DNA of 64,000 bases from Oleispira sp. (GCA_016765295.1 JAESQF010000036.1:1-64000), one strand, 5' to 3'. Shown: positions 1 to 8,985, counted from the first letter of the stretch. Made by a program: numbers and translations. The notes: generated from the sequence alone by a model not told the origin.

Positions 1-1164
1 GAGATACATCGGCGCGCGCCGGTGGTTGATATGGTCTTTGGCCCTCAGACTTTGCACCGCTTACCTGAAATGGTTGATAAGTCAGCAAATAATGAAAAGG
101 TCGTTGATATTTCGTTCCCAGAGATCGAAAAATTCGACCACTTGCCAGCGCCTAAAGTAGATGGCGCAAGCGCGTTTGTTTCTATCATGGAAGGCTGTTC
201 AAAGTACTGCTCATTCTGCGTTGTGCCGTACACTCGTGGCGAAGAAGTTAGCCGTCCATTACACGATGTATTGAAAGAAGTAGAGGCTATCGCCGCTCAA
301 GGTGTGCGTGAAGTAAATCTACTTGGGCAAAACGTAAATGCTTATCGTGGTGGTGTTTTCAATGGCGCGGTCGCAGCTGCTTCAGCTAATACCAATGGTC
401 TCGGCGTGATCATCTCTGATGCCCAAGGTAACGACATCAATAATGCTGGCGATACCGAAGACTACGCAGATCTAGCCGAGTTAATCACTCGTGTAGCCGA
501 TATTGATGGTATCGACCGTATTCGTTTCACCACTTCACACCCAATGGAGTTCAGCGACAGCTTAATCGATGTCTACGCTGAAGTGCCTGAGTTAGTGAGT
601 CACTTACACCTGCCGGTACAAAGTGGTTCTGACAAGATTCTAAGCGCGATGAAGCGTGGCCACGGCCGTGACGAGTACATTGCCAAGGTGAAGCGTATTC
701 AACAGATTCGCCCTGACTTGTGTATGTCTTCTGACTTCATCATCGGCTTCCCCGGTGAATCGAATCAAGACTTCCAAGATACAATGGACCTGATTGCTGA
801 AATTGGCTTCGATATGTCTTTCAGCTTTATCTACAGCGCGCGTCCAGGCACCCCGGCTTCTGACCTTGAAGACGAAACCCCGGAGAGCGAGAAGAAGCAG
901 CGCCTGCACATTCTGCAAGATCGCATCAATCAGCAAGCTCAAGACATCGCGCGCAAGATGGTTGGCAACATTGAGACGATCTTAGTGACAGGCAAAGCGA
1001 AGAAACACGAAGGACAACTACAAGGCCGTACAGAAAATAACCGCGTAGTGAACTTCATGTCAGACGACCTTAGTCTGATTAACAAGTTCGTTAAGGTTTC
1101 AGTTGATGAATGCCTTCGTAACAGCTTGCGCGGCACGGTTATTGATCCTGAGTTGGCTTACTAA
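1..1164 (+). CDS. miaB: MiaB, tRNA-2-methylthio-N6-dimethylallyladenosine synthase (5' end cut by window)
   Basis: This is a radical SAM methylthiotransferase that adds the 2-methylthio group to i6A37 of tRNAs reading UNN codons. The reading frame is open from base 1, so the N-terminal part of the UPF0004 domain lies outside the window. The visible part has the [11 protein letters not shown] stretch of MiaB, the radical-SAM cluster motif CSKYCSFC (CxxxCxxC, around bases 200-222), and the [11 protein letters not shown] stretch of the C-terminal TRAM domain. Residues align closely with E. coli MiaB as I remember it, except for an extra segment of about 28 residues between NAYRGG and the DYADL stretch (about bases 349-471). 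The C-terminus is short, ending just after the TRAM domain. It lies upstream of phoH and ybeY, as in E. coli. Confidence 0.97.
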   Translation, partial: EIHRRAPVVDMVFGPQTLHRLPEMVDKSANNEKVVDISFPEIEKFDHLPAPKVDGASAFVSIMEGCSKYCSFCVVPYTRGEEVSRPLHDVLKEVEAIAAQGVREVNLLGQNVNAYRGGVFNGAVAAASANTNGLGVIISDAQGNDINNAGDTEDYADLAELITRVADIDGIDRIRFTTSHPMEFSDSLIDVYAEVPELVSHLHLPVQSGSDKILSAMKRGHGRDEYIAKVKRIQQIRPDLCMSSDFIIGFPGESNQDFQDTMDLIAEIGFDMSFSFIYSARPGTPASDLEDETPESEKKQRLHILQDRINQQAQDIARKMVGNIETILVTGKAKKHEGQLQGRTENNRVVNFMSDDLSLINKFVKVSVDECLRNSLRGTVIDPELAY

Positions 1165-1218
1165 AGCGAAAGAAAAAGAAAAGCGAGGCTGTTGGTTATT
1201 TAACCGCACTTCGCTGCC

Positions 1219-1326
1219 ATCGATATTGAGCGTCTCCTTCTACGGCACGCCGTGAATACCTCCCTGTAGGCTCGAAGAACACATCCATGTGTTCTAACGG
1301 CCTCAAACGAAACACCCAATACCGAT
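1219..1326. repeat. Inverted-repeat-flanked intergenic element A
   Basis: The left arm at 1219-1237 and the right arm at 1308-1326 are reverse complements at 14 of 19 positions. Four of the five differences are transitions, which would read as G-U wobble pairs in a minus-strand RNA. Inside are a perfect 9-bp hairpin (AGAACACAT / ATGTGTTCT, 1276-1295) and a smaller one at 1242-1253 (ACGGC / GCCGT). The arm motif TATTGGGTGTTTC matches those of elements B and C. It looks like a palindromic, possibly non-autonomous, intergenic repeat. The family is not one I can name. Confidence 0.6.
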
Positions 1327-1465
1327 ACGCGAACTGCTACCAAAGATCTTACTTGCCTGCTCAATTCCATTAAAAAACGCTAAAAACGTATAAGCCCACA
1401 AACTGAAATAAGCCGTCGAACCTTAACTTTCCAAACGCCTAATCTGATAAAGCATATTTGGTGAT

Positions 1466-1611
1466 GCATTAGGTAGTTCGTTTTAGGTGGGCTTACGTGA
1501 CCGAAGCGAAGCTTCGCAGCTCAGTAAGCGATCATACAGGGATGTATGAGCCGGAAGGAGTTACATGGAAGTAAATACGAAGATAGTACCCTGAAATGAA
1601 TTACCTAATAC
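1466..1611. repeat. Inverted-repeat-flanked intergenic element B
   Basis: The left arm (from 1466) and the right arm (to 1611) are reverse complements at 18 of 22 positions, and every difference is a transition. The inner sequence carries a perfect 12-base palindrome GCGAAGCTTCGC (about 1505-1516) and a CATAC/GTATG hairpin near 1534-1549. The arm motif TATTAGGTAATTC nearly equals that of element C (TATTGGGTAATTC). It lies about 120 bases upstream of phoH, so it could affect phoH expression or separate it from miaB. That role is inference. Confidence 0.6.
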
Positions 1612-1730
1612 AGCGCTTGAAATACTTCAAAATTACGGCGTTTACCCAATCCAATGACATGACAACTTGCGAATCAACTACAATTCATCATAAGCTAAGG
1701 TATACCTATAAATCGGGAGTATGACCTCAT

Positions 1731-2897
1731 TTGAGCGATGAACTAGCAGCCCTAAACAAAGAGCAAGACAAAGAGCAGGCTAACTCTGATATTAGTAAGA
1801 GCACTAAACACGGCATCACCTTCCATGTAGAGCCCGATGACGTCAAACGCCTCGCCAACCTCTGCGGTCAGCTCGATAGCCATATCAAACAAATCGCTAA
1901 ACACTTCAAAATAAAGATTTACAATCGTGGTGCTCGCTTCCAAATAGAGGGTGACCTCGGCAAAGCAAAAGCGGTTAAAAATCTAATCAACCACCTCTAT
2001 CATGAAACCCATAACGGCACACAAATCACCCCCGACCTGATCCACTTACTATTACGTGAAGCCAAAGCCGAACACTCGTATAAACGCAAAAAATCCAGTG
2101 CCAATCACGACGACAGCCATATAATCAAAACACCCCGCATGATGATTCAAGCCCGCGGCGATAATCAGCAAGATTATCTAAAAACGATACGTGAGCACGT
2201 CCTTAATTTTGGTGTCGGCCCAGCCGGAACCGGTAAAACTTATCTCGCCGTAGCCTGCGCTGTCGAAGCGTTGATGCGTGATGAAGTGAGCCGTATTCTA
2301 TTAGTTCGACCTGCCGTAGAAGCCGGTGAAAAACTCGGCTTCTTACCCGGTGATTTATCACAAAAAATCGATCCGTATTTACGCCCACTGTATGATGCCC
2401 TCAACGATATGATGGGTAGCGAGCAAGTCGAAAAACTCATCGAACGTAACGTGATTGAAGTTGCTCCCTTGGCCTATATGCGTGGCAGAACCCTTAGCCA
2501 CAGCTACATCATTTTAGATGAAAGCCAAAATACGACCCGTGAACAAATGAAAATGTTCCTAACCCGCATTGGTTTTGGCTCTAAAGCGGTGGTGACTGGA
2601 GATATTACTCAAATCGACTTACCCCGTGGTGTACAATCAGGTTTGCGACACGTACTCGACGTATTAAAAGATGTGGAAGGCATTGGCCTAATTCACTTTG
2701 CCAGCTCAGATGTTGTCCGTCATCCGCTGGTGCAAAAAGTGGTTGAAGCTTACGAGAAATCTGAAAGCATCGAGAAAAAACGCAGTGATGCCAAACATGC
2801 AGAACAAAAACGTATTGCTCTAGAGCAAAGCGCACAACTGCAAGCGACTCATGCGATTCTTACCGCGGCTCCTAATAACCAAGACCAAGATAAATAA
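1731..2897 (+). CDS. ybeZ: PhoH family P-loop ATPase (YbeZ)
   Basis: This is a PhoH-type ATPase of the YbeZ group, which works with the RNase YbeY in RNA metabolism. The N-terminal RNA-binding-like region (about residues 28-110) is followed by the ATPase domain. That domain has Walker A GPAGTGKT at residues 163-170, the [19 protein letters not shown] stretch and Walker B ILDES. Translation most likely starts at TTG (1731), 11 bases after GGGAG. The only nearby ATG (1721) is out of frame and stops at once, and homology begins about 28 residues in. The 388 residues are slightly longer than E. coli YbeZ because of a charged N-terminal lead and a Lys/Glu-rich tail. The stop codon overlaps the ybeY start by one base (TAATG). 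Confidence 0.95.
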   Translation: MSDELAALNKEQDKEQANSDISKSTKHGITFHVEPDDVKRLANLCGQLDSHIKQIAKHFKIKIYNRGARFQIEGDLGKAKAVKNLINHLYHETHNGTQITPDLIHLLLREAKAEHSYKRKKSSANHDDSHIIKTPRMMIQARGDNQQDYLKTIREHVLNFGVGPAGTGKTYLAVACAVEALMRDEVSRILLVRPAVEAGEKLGFLPGDLSQKIDPYLRPLYDALNDMMGSEQVEKLIERNVIEVAPLAYMRGRTLSHSYIILDESQNTTREQMKMFLTRIGFGSKAVVTGDITQIDLPRGVQSGLRHVLDVLKDVEGIGLIHFASSDVVRHPLVQKVVEAYEKSESIEKKRSDAKHAEQKRIALEQSAQLQATHAILTAAPNNQDQDK

Positions 2898-3397
2898 TGA
2901 CTGCAGAAAAAAATCCAACTGAACTTGAGCTACAGCTAGACGTACAGCTCGCAGTAGAAAAAGAAAACGATCTACCGACTGAACAGCAACTAACCCAATG
3001 GGCAACTGCTGCATTAGTTACGCGCACAGAATACGAAGAACCTGAACTGACCATTCGTATTGTTGATGAAGCGGAAAGCCAAGAACTAAACAGTGAGTAC
3101 CGTGGAAAAGATAAGCCAACCAACGTTTTATCTTTTCCGTTCGAAGCCCCTGCACATGTGCCTATTCCGTTATTAGGTGATTTGATTGTCTGCAAGCAAG
3201 TGGTCGAAAGTGAAGCCATCGAGCAAGGAAAAACACTAACCGCACACTGGGCGCACATGATTGTTCATGGTTGCCTACACCTGCTAGGTTATGACCATAT
3301 TGAAGATGAAGAAGCGGAAGACATGGAAGGCATTGAACGAGTTGTTATGGCTGAGCTAGGGTTTGAAGATCCGTATAAAGATGATGAAACAGCTTAA
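2897..3397 (+). CDS. ybeY: Endoribonuclease YbeY (rRNA maturation factor)
   Basis: YbeY is a zinc-dependent single-strand endoribonuclease needed for 16S rRNA 3'-end maturation and 70S ribosome quality control. The signature metal site [11 protein letters not shown] is present, with His124, His128 and His134, and the upstream [15 protein letters not shown] block matches the E. coli protein closely. At 166 residues it is slightly longer than E. coli YbeY, through an acidic N-terminal lead. Translation is coupled to phoH by the TAATG overlap. In E. coli ybeX (corC) and lnt follow. Here a terminator follows directly and the next gene is on the other strand. Confidence 0.97.
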   Translation: MTAEKNPTELELQLDVQLAVEKENDLPTEQQLTQWATAALVTRTEYEEPELTIRIVDEAESQELNSEYRGKDKPTNVLSFPFEAPAHVPIPLLGDLIVCKQVVESEAIEQGKTLTAHWAHMIVHGCLHLLGYDHIEDEEAEDMEGIERVVMAELGFEDPYKDDETA

Positions 3398-3406
3398 CGA
3401 AAAAGT

Positions 3407-3437
3407 AGGCACCAAATCTTTACAGAGTTTGGTGCCT
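3407..3437. terminator. Bidirectional terminator between ybeY and the DUF805 gene
   Basis: The arms AGGCACCAAA (3407-3416) and TTTGGTGCCT (3428-3437) are perfectly complementary, and the stem extends inward with TCT/AGA. On the minus strand the hairpin is followed by CTTTTT, giving a good intrinsic terminator for the DUF805 gene. On the plus strand the U-tract is weak, but the hairpin lies 10 bases after the ybeY stop. Confidence 0.8.
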
Positions 3438-3467
3438 GTCTAAAACAACTTGTAAAGTTTCGCCTAA

Positions 3468-3821
3468 TTAAGCAGCGACAAGCTTTGGATCTGAACCGTA
3501 ATCGTTTTCGTCACCCTTACCTTCTTGAATCATAAAAATAAGTAAGGCAATAACTCCAATTATTGGAATAAGTAAAATCAGGAACCACCATCCAGAGCGA
3601 CCAGTATCGTGTAGACGCCTAACAGAAACAGCAAGACCTGGAATGAAAACAGCAAGTGCATATATCAAACCAATAATACCAGGACCTCCTGCTAAACCTT
3701 CGACAAAAGCTAAAGCAAAAGAAATAACAAAATTAATCAGCACATACATCCAATATTCTTTTCTTCTAGCCCTACCTGAAAATACTGCATATTTTCTTAA
3801 AACTGTTAGATACCATTCCAT
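3468..3821 (-). CDS. DUF805 family inner-membrane protein
   Basis: This small polytopic membrane protein of 117 residues belongs to the DUF805 family. It begins with the family signature (W..l.kY..f.GRa.RkEyW) and contains about four hydrophobic segments. The RRLHDTGRSGWW motif lies between the second and third helices, with IQEGKGDENDYGSDP at the C-terminus. The molecular function of DUF805 is unknown. The gene stands alone, convergent with ybeY and sharing its terminator. Confidence 0.92.
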   Translation of the reverse strand: MEWYLTVLRKYAVFSGRARRKEYWMYVLINFVISFALAFVEGLAGGPGIIGLIYALAVFIPGLAVSVRRLHDTGRSGWWFLILLIPIIGVIALLIFMIQEGKGDENDYGSDPKLVAA

Positions 3822-4014
3822 AACATTTAGTCCTTTATTGCTTGATAATGGGAGAGACGAACAACTAGAAAGGTTCTAGTAATCATACGACAATCCCTGT
3901 TAATAACGCCATTAACAATATATTTCTCTATTACAATTGTCAATTGCGAACAGAAATGGAATTTTATTTAATGATAATAACGCTTTACAGTGAATATAGG
4001 CATCAGATCTATTG

Positions 4015-5508
4015 TTAACTTTTTACTTGACCGCCATTGCTTGAGGCAGACGACAAGGCCACCGTAATTCGCTGGCCATAATCTGGATCCGCTTTGCTGA
4101 ACTGCTCAATCATTCGTGTTTGAACAGATTCAGTCGCCTGCGACAATCCTCCGCTGATATTACCAATCAACTGCTGCTTCTGGTCCTCGCTCATTAAACG
4201 GAACAAGTCCCCCGCTTGGCTATAATAATCTTCATCCCCTTGATCATGATGTCCAATCCAAGCATCTTCCAATACAGGCATAGCAGGAGCCATTGCTTGA
4301 TCGTCTGGCACAGGTGCCCCAGCAGCCGCTTGATCATTCGGATAATAATTAGCACCACTATTAATCGGGCACTCCCCGTTAATAGAAAAGGAGCCGGCAA
4401 ACGCACCATCACGCTGATAATTATTCATCGGGCATTTTGGCGCATTAACCGGAATATTATTCACGTTGGCACCCACGCGATAACGATGTGCATCTTGATA
4501 CGCCAGCAAACGTGCTTGTAACATTTTATCCGGCGAAGCACCTATTCCTGGCACCAAATTACTCGGTGCAAAGGCTGCTTGCTCAGTCTCGGCAAAATAG
4601 TTATCCACATTACGATTCAGCTCTAGGCTGCCCACTTCAATCAACGGGTAATCTTTATGGGGCCAAATTTTGGTTAAATCAAACGGATTAATTTTATAAT
4701 TCAGCGCTTCGGCTTCCGTCATGATCTGAACCTTAACCGACCAAGTTGGAAAGTCGCCCTTATCGATGGAATCGACTAAATCTTGTTGCGCACCAAACGG
4801 GCTCATCTTATCCGCTTCTTCAGCCGTCAAAGTTTTAATACCTTGATCGGTTTTAAAATGCCACTTCACCCAAAAGCGTTCACCCGCTTTATTCCAAAAG
4901 CTCAACGTATGAGAACCGAAACCATGCATGTGCCTAAGCGAAAGCGGAATACCCCGATCCGACATTAAGATTGTCATCTGGTGCAGCGACTGCGGATGGT
5001 TTGCCCAAAACTCAAACGCATTTGCAGGGTTAGGAAGATTTGTTCTCGCATCCTTCTTTTGCGAGTGGATAAAATCAGGGAATTTAATCGGGTCATTCAA
5101 AAAAAATACCGGCGTATTATTGCCCACTAAATCAAAGTTACCTTGCTCGGTATAAAACTTAACCGCAAAACCTCTAGGGTCACGGGCATAATCACTAGAA
5201 TCTTGACCACCACCAACGGTAGAAAAACGTAAAAAGAGTTCAGTCTTCTCACCGGGTATTTGCAAGAAAGATGCAATACTGTACTCACTCATGTCCTTCT
5301 TTAGGGTAAAAGTACCATAAGCTCCGGTGCCACGGGCATGAACAACACGCTCAGGAAGACGTTCACGATTGAAGTGCGCTAACTTCTCAAATAGGTAATG
5401 GTTGTCGTAAGTAAGAGGGCCACGCTTCCCTACCGAGATACTATTGTTATCATCCGCGACTGGCGCGCCACTTGAGGTGGTTAATGTTGTCTTTTTTGTC
5501 ATAGTCAT
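4015..5508 (-). CDS. katA: Monofunctional heme catalase, small-subunit type
   Basis: This cytoplasmic catalase converts hydrogen peroxide to water and oxygen. At 497 residues it fits the small-subunit (clade 3-like) heme catalases. The distal His57 lies in ERVVHARG, the catalytic Asn130 in DLVGNNTPVFFLND, and the proximal heme ligand Tyr337 in RLLAYQDAHRYRVG. The HSQKKDARTNLPNP stretch is also typical. Two start codons six bases apart are possible (MTMTKK). The first fits the track of homology and follows AAAGGG. A strong OxyR-like site lies in the divergent region with the patatin gene, about 160 bases upstream, so peroxide induction is likely. Confidence 0.97.
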   Translation of the reverse strand: MTMTKKTTLTTSSGAPVADDNNSISVGKRGPLTYDNHYLFEKLAHFNRERLPERVVHARGTGAYGTFTLKKDMSEYSIASFLQIPGEKTELFLRFSTVGGGQDSSDYARDPRGFAVKFYTEQGNFDLVGNNTPVFFLNDPIKFPDFIHSQKKDARTNLPNPANAFEFWANHPQSLHQMTILMSDRGIPLSLRHMHGFGSHTLSFWNKAGERFWVKWHFKTDQGIKTLTAEEADKMSPFGAQQDLVDSIDKGDFPTWSVKVQIMTEAEALNYKINPFDLTKIWPHKDYPLIEVGSLELNRNVDNYFAETEQAAFAPSNLVPGIGASPDKMLQARLLAYQDAHRYRVGANVNNIPVNAPKCPMNNYQRDGAFAGSFSINGECPINSGANYYPNDQAAAGAPVPDDQAMAPAMPVLEDAWIGHHDQGDEDYYSQAGDLFRLMSEDQKQQLIGNISGGLSQATESVQTRMIEQFSKADPDYGQRITVALSSASSNGGQVKS

Positions 5509-5664
5509 TGCCCTTTCTTTTACCCGTGTTTATTCAGTTAAGTTGTGTTCAAAAAACAATCAACTGAATGCATTGATAAAAGCATAGCGACAACATGACT
5601 TTAGTTAAAATAGATTATAAACATGTACTTGATAGTATTTACTAATGACTAATCAAAGAAAATT

Positions 5665-5681
5665 GATAGGTATTTACTATC
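5665..5681. promoter_or_regulatory. Candidate OxyR binding site (katA / patatin divergent region)
   Basis: The 17-mer GATAGGTATTTACTATC fits the OxyR core pattern GATAG-N7-CTATC exactly. A related but degenerate copy (GATAGTATTTACTAA, spacer one base shorter) begins at 5631. OxyR is known to control katA/katG and ahpCF in many gammaproteobacteria, and a second site of the same form lies in front of ahpC in this window. Confidence 0.65.
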
Positions 5682-5765
5682 GAGTTAAGAAAATATATCA
5701 ATTTTAAGTATTAATCCGATGAGGATAAAGTAACGACTCAATCAATTATCCCGCGTGAATCTCCT

Positions 5766-6677
5766 ATGCCCTATTCAGCCGCCAAGCTTAGTCAATCAAG
5801 TCAGTGCCTGCCGACAGAACCCATGCAGAATACGGCGTTAGTCGCGGAAGGAGGCGGCCAGCGTGGCATCTTCACGGCTGGGGTATTAGACAGCTGGTTA
5901 CATTCGGGCTTCAATCCGTTTGATTTACTTATAGGAACCTCCGCTGGGGCGCAGAACTTATCCACCTACATGACCTGCCAAAAAGGATTTGGCCGCCATT
6001 CAATTACCTCCTTCTCTAAAGATCCAAAGTTTTTCAAACTCTCGCGCACACTCATTGGTAAACATGCCGTCGATTTAGACTGGTATTTTAAGCAAGTAGA
6101 TCAAGCTGAAAATAAACTGAATATAGCCTGCGGAGAAGAGCGCCTTATTCGCCGACAGTTATTATTTTCAGCAACAAAAGCAGACGATCGCAGCGCCACC
6201 TTTTTTGAACCTACTAAAGACAATTGGCTAACCGTATTAAAGGCTTCCAGCGCCTTACCCATTTTATATAAAAAAGGGGTGAAGATTGATGACCATTATT
6301 ATGTAGATGGTGGTTTGTCTGCCCCCATTCCCGTAGAAGAAGCCTATCAGCGTGGAGCAAAACGAATTGTCGTGATACGCACAATCCCCAAAGATGCCAA
6401 TGTGCAATCACCTTGGGCGCATAAATTAAAGTCACTGTTATGCAATGCCAACCGCTGCCCTAAAGTATTGGATTTAATTACTCATCACGAGAATGCTTAC
6501 CAACAAACATTAAACTTTATTGCGCAGCCACCCGATGATGTTGAGATAGTGCAAATATACCCACAACAGGCTTTAGCGAGTGGTTTGGTTGGCAGTAGTG
6601 ATCAATCCCTGAACGATGATTATCATTTAGGTTTTAGTGCTGGCTTGAGTTTTTTAAAGCACTACCAAGGCCTATAA
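5766..6677 (+). CDS. yjjU: Patatin-like phospholipase, YjjU family
   Basis: This is a predicted cytoplasmic serine acyl hydrolase of the patatin family, most like E. coli YjjU. It has the oxyanion-hole motif EGGGQRG (residues 28-34), the nucleophile elbow GTSAG with Ser59, and the catalytic-dyad Asp181 in VDGGLSAPIP. The SSALPILYKKGV and RIVVIRT stretches also match YjjU. At 303 residues it is shorter than YjjU, which has a C-terminal tail. Its natural lipid substrate is unknown. It is divergent from katA. Whether the OxyR-like site also affects it cannot be told. Confidence 0.92.
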   Translation: MPYSAAKLSQSSQCLPTEPMQNTALVAEGGGQRGIFTAGVLDSWLHSGFNPFDLLIGTSAGAQNLSTYMTCQKGFGRHSITSFSKDPKFFKLSRTLIGKHAVDLDWYFKQVDQAENKLNIACGEERLIRRQLLFSATKADDRSATFFEPTKDNWLTVLKASSALPILYKKGVKIDDHYYVDGGLSAPIPVEEAYQRGAKRIVVIRTIPKDANVQSPWAHKLKSLLCNANRCPKVLDLITHHENAYQQTLNFIAQPPDDVEIVQIYPQQALASGLVGSSDQSLNDDYHLGFSAGLSFLKHYQGL

Positions 6678-6720
6678 GTCGCGCTGGCACTCTAGAGATA
6701 ACTTTCACTATTTTAGCCGA

Positions 6721-7143
6721 TTATGCCCTCTCAACCTTACATTGAAAGCAATTATATTTGGAGCGAATATGAACAAACTCAACATCTTTATTTTGAAAAA
6801 TAGTCATACACTTTTTCTCGATATCGGAGCCAGAAATCACCGCCCCAGTTTCATATACAATCCAGTTTTCGTCATCATAACCCCTGATGATTGCAGGCTC
6901 TAAAAACATGAACCAAGGGGGGAATATGTCGCTATTATAATGGCCACACTCTTGCTGATGTAAAAATATAGGTCCCGTTTCTGCGTAAGGCTGTTTAGTA
7001 TCGAAAGGCATATAGGCAAGTACTAACTTTTTTTCACCCTCCCCAATAAGCTGCAAACAGTGGCGACATGGATTAGACAAACCTTCAGCAATACGAACCT
7101 GGGGTATATCATTATAGGCATCGGTCCCGCCCTTACGTAGCAC
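6721..7143 (-). CDS. DUF1203 domain protein (true start probably further upstream)
   Basis: The protein carries the DUF1203 core: NPCRHCLQLI, AYMPFDTKQPYAETGPIFLH, and a C-terminal CFQCKVERA with a CxxC pair. The family has no known function. The first usual start codon is GTG at 7143, but the frame stays open upstream. The extra residues IKLKIQGISSSKVAVLRKGG look like the ordinary N-terminus of this family. The upstream region has no ATG, GTG or TTG. It does have a good ribosome binding site, AAGGA (minus strand, 7198-7194), followed by three ATT codons (7191, 7188, 7185). The gene may therefore start at ATT, or its ATG may have been lost. Confidence 0.82.
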   Translation of the reverse strand: MLRKGGTDAYNDIPQVRIAEGLSNPCRHCLQLIGEGEKKLVLAYMPFDTKQPYAETGPIFLHQQECGHYNSDIFPPWFMFLEPAIIRGYDDENWIVYETGAVISGSDIEKKCMTIFQNKDVEFVHIRSKYNCFQCKVERA

Positions 7144-7301
7144 TGCTACTTTACTGGATGATATCCCTTGTATTTTAAGTTTAATAATAATATTCCTTGC
7201 GATAATTAAGAAGGAATATATTTTACCCAGTGATCAATTTCGCAACGACCCGAATCTTGCTCCGTTTATCTTTTATTTTTCTGTTCCTATTTGGCACTTG
7301 T

Positions 7302-7931
7302 CTATTTATTCATTTGTCGAAAGGTTAAATTTATTCTTGGATTCTGAATTTTTTTTGTTGTTGGAATATTATGTAACCAGTGATTCTGAGTTTCGCCTTT
7401 CATCTCAATAAGATCACCCGCCTTAAGTTCAAAGACTAAACGTTCCTTGGTCTTCTTATGCTTAAAGGCAAACTTTCGTACGGCCCCTAAACTTAAAGAA
7501 GCAATCGAACCTTGCATCTTGAGTTCGCGTTCATCATCACTGTGCCAAGCCATACCTTCAGCACCGCTGTGGTAAAGATTTAGCAGGCAAGAATTATAAG
7601 ATTGCTGTGTTTTAGCCTCTACCATTTCTTTCAAAGCTAATAAGTGAGGTGTCCAATACAAGGCGGTTCGATGAATATTTGAATAGCTGTATTGATAGGA
7701 TTCATCTGCATACCAAGCTACTTTTCGCTTTGTCACTATGTGCTTACCAAAAATAATAGCTTCATCATTTTTCCAAGCGATTTGATTTAATAACATCTCA
7801 TAATGCTGCAGAGCATCACTTTGACTAAAAATACTTTCCCAATAGTGTACGTCACCATCATAGGGTAGTTGATTGATGCTAGGGTCCATTTTGTTTTGAA
7901 ATAAGGAATCTTGAATAAAAGGCATTATCAT
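7302..7931 (-). CDS. alkB: AlkB-type alkylated DNA dioxygenase
   Basis: This Fe(II)/2-oxoglutarate dioxygenase oxidatively removes methyl groups from 1-methyladenine and 3-methylcytosine in DNA or RNA. Its 209 residues match the AlkB size. The iron ligands are His130 and Asp132 (WHSDDE) and His187 (WLHNIP). Arg199 and Arg205 in RINLTFR bind 2-oxoglutarate and help substrate recognition. It lies 23 bases downstream of ada on the same strand, so both are probably transcribed together as in E. coli. Confidence 0.96.
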   Translation of the reverse strand: MIMPFIQDSLFQNKMDPSINQLPYDGDVHYWESIFSQSDALQHYEMLLNQIAWKNDEAIIFGKHIVTKRKVAWYADESYQYSYSNIHRTALYWTPHLLALKEMVEAKTQQSYNSCLLNLYHSGAEGMAWHSDDERELKMQGSIASLSLGAVRKFAFKHKKTKERLVFELKAGDLIEMKGETQNHWLHNIPTTKKIQNPRINLTFRQMNK

Positions 7932-7954
7932 TCTCGAATAAAATGGCTGAATAA

Positions 7955-8809
7955 TTAGACTAGAACTTTAGCAGCTTCCCAACCAATAATGGCTTTCTTT
8001 CGAATAGGGTTCCAGCGATAGCCTCCGGTATTGCCAGAAGACTGAATAATACGATGGCATGGAATTAAATAAGCAATGGGATTGCTAGCAATCGCGGTAC
8101 CAACAGCACGCGAAGCCGTTGGCTGATTAATTCGTCGAGCGATTTCACCATAGGTTGCCAAGCCACCTTGGGGAATACTCAACAACGCTTGCCAAACCTT
8201 TAATTGGAAATCTGTGCCTTTTAAATGAATCTTCAGTTTATGAAGTTTAGAGTCATCCAGTTTGCTCCAATCATGCTGGAACAGAAATAGACTGCCTTGT
8301 TGAATATCATCCGCTTTCTCCTGATATCCTGCATTTGGAAATTGCTGTTTTAATTCATCTAGACCCTGCTCATTACTTTCAATAAAGGCTAAATAGCAAA
8401 CCCCTTTATTCGTAGAAGCCACAATAACGTCACCAAAAGGTGTTTCCGAAAAGCTATAATTAATATTTAAATTTTGCCCACCTTTTTTATATTCTCCAGG
8501 CGTCATACCTTCAATATTGACAAATAAATCATGCAGCCTACCCGTGCCCGAAAGTCCGGTTTCTGCTGCGACATTCAGCAAGCTCACCTTTTCAGCTGCA
8601 AGCTGGCTCTTGGCGTAATTCACGCTTAAGAATTGCAAATACTTCTTTGGGCTAATACCTACCCAATCTTTAAATAAGCGCTGAAAATGAAAAGTGCTCA
8701 TATGCAGCTGTTTTGCCACCTGCTCTAAGCTCGGCTGCTCTTTGAAGTGCTCATCCAGGTACTCGATGGCTTTGGCAATTTTATCGTAATGAATATTGGT
8801 GCTGCTCAT
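7955..8809 (-). CDS. ada: Ada-like regulator/O6-methylguanine-DNA methyltransferase lacking the N-terminal zinc sensor domain
   Basis: The first ~110 residues form an AraC-type double helix-turn-helix (EQVAKQLHMSTFHFQRLFKD and the FVNIEGMTPGEYKKGG end). The rest is an Ogt/Ada methyltransferase domain with the active-site motif PCHRII (Cys251). It repairs O6-methylguanine by irreversible transfer to that cysteine. E. coli Ada has an additional N-terminal Cys4-zinc domain that senses methyl phosphotriesters and converts the protein to an activator. That domain is absent here. This AraC-plus-Ogt architecture exists in other bacteria, so it is not a truncation artefact. A weak Ada-box-like sequence lies upstream at 8874-8887. 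Confidence 0.93.
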   Translation of the reverse strand: MSSTNIHYDKIAKAIEYLDEHFKEQPSLEQVAKQLHMSTFHFQRLFKDWVGISPKKYLQFLSVNYAKSQLAAEKVSLLNVAAETGLSGTGRLHDLFVNIEGMTPGEYKKGGQNLNINYSFSETPFGDVIVASTNKGVCYLAFIESNEQGLDELKQQFPNAGYQEKADDIQQGSLFLFQHDWSKLDDSKLHKLKIHLKGTDFQLKVWQALLSIPQGGLATYGEIARRINQPTASRAVGTAIASNPIAYLIPCHRIIQSSGNTGGYRWNPIRKKAIIGWEAAKVLV

Positions 8810-8873
8810 GGCTTTAACTCAAACAGGTATTGACCTCAGTTTAAACTTCAACTTAATTAAAACAACCCGATTC

Positions 8874-8887
8874 TTGCGCAATGAATT
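8874..8887 (-). promoter_or_regulatory. Weak Ada-box-like sequence upstream of ada
   Basis: On the minus strand the sequence AATTCATTGCGCAA resembles the E. coli Ada box (AATTAAAGCGCAA), with A-box AAT and B-box GCAA. The spacing is one base longer. It lies 65-78 bases upstream of the ada start codon. This Ada lacks the sensing domain that drives box binding in E. coli, so the functional meaning is doubtful. Confidence 0.3.
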
Positions 8888-8985
8888 TAAATAGAAAATT
8901 AGATAGATAGTAAAAGGATTCAATGACTAGGTATTATTGCAACTTAGCCATTGAATTTAAGCTCAGCTATTTTTAGCTCAGCTAG

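Larger units (their letters stand above)
1165..1730. other. Long intergenic region between miaB and phoH
   Basis: This stretch of 566 bases has no convincing gene. It contains two inverted-repeat-flanked elements (1219-1326 and 1466-1611), listed separately. At its end lies the phoH ribosome binding site, GGGAG at about 1715-1719. The bases between the two elements show nothing I recognise. Confidence 0.8.

Noticed and set aside
4216-4521. Open frame of 101 codons on the plus strand
   Set aside because: It is antisense to katA, whose coding sense is beyond doubt.
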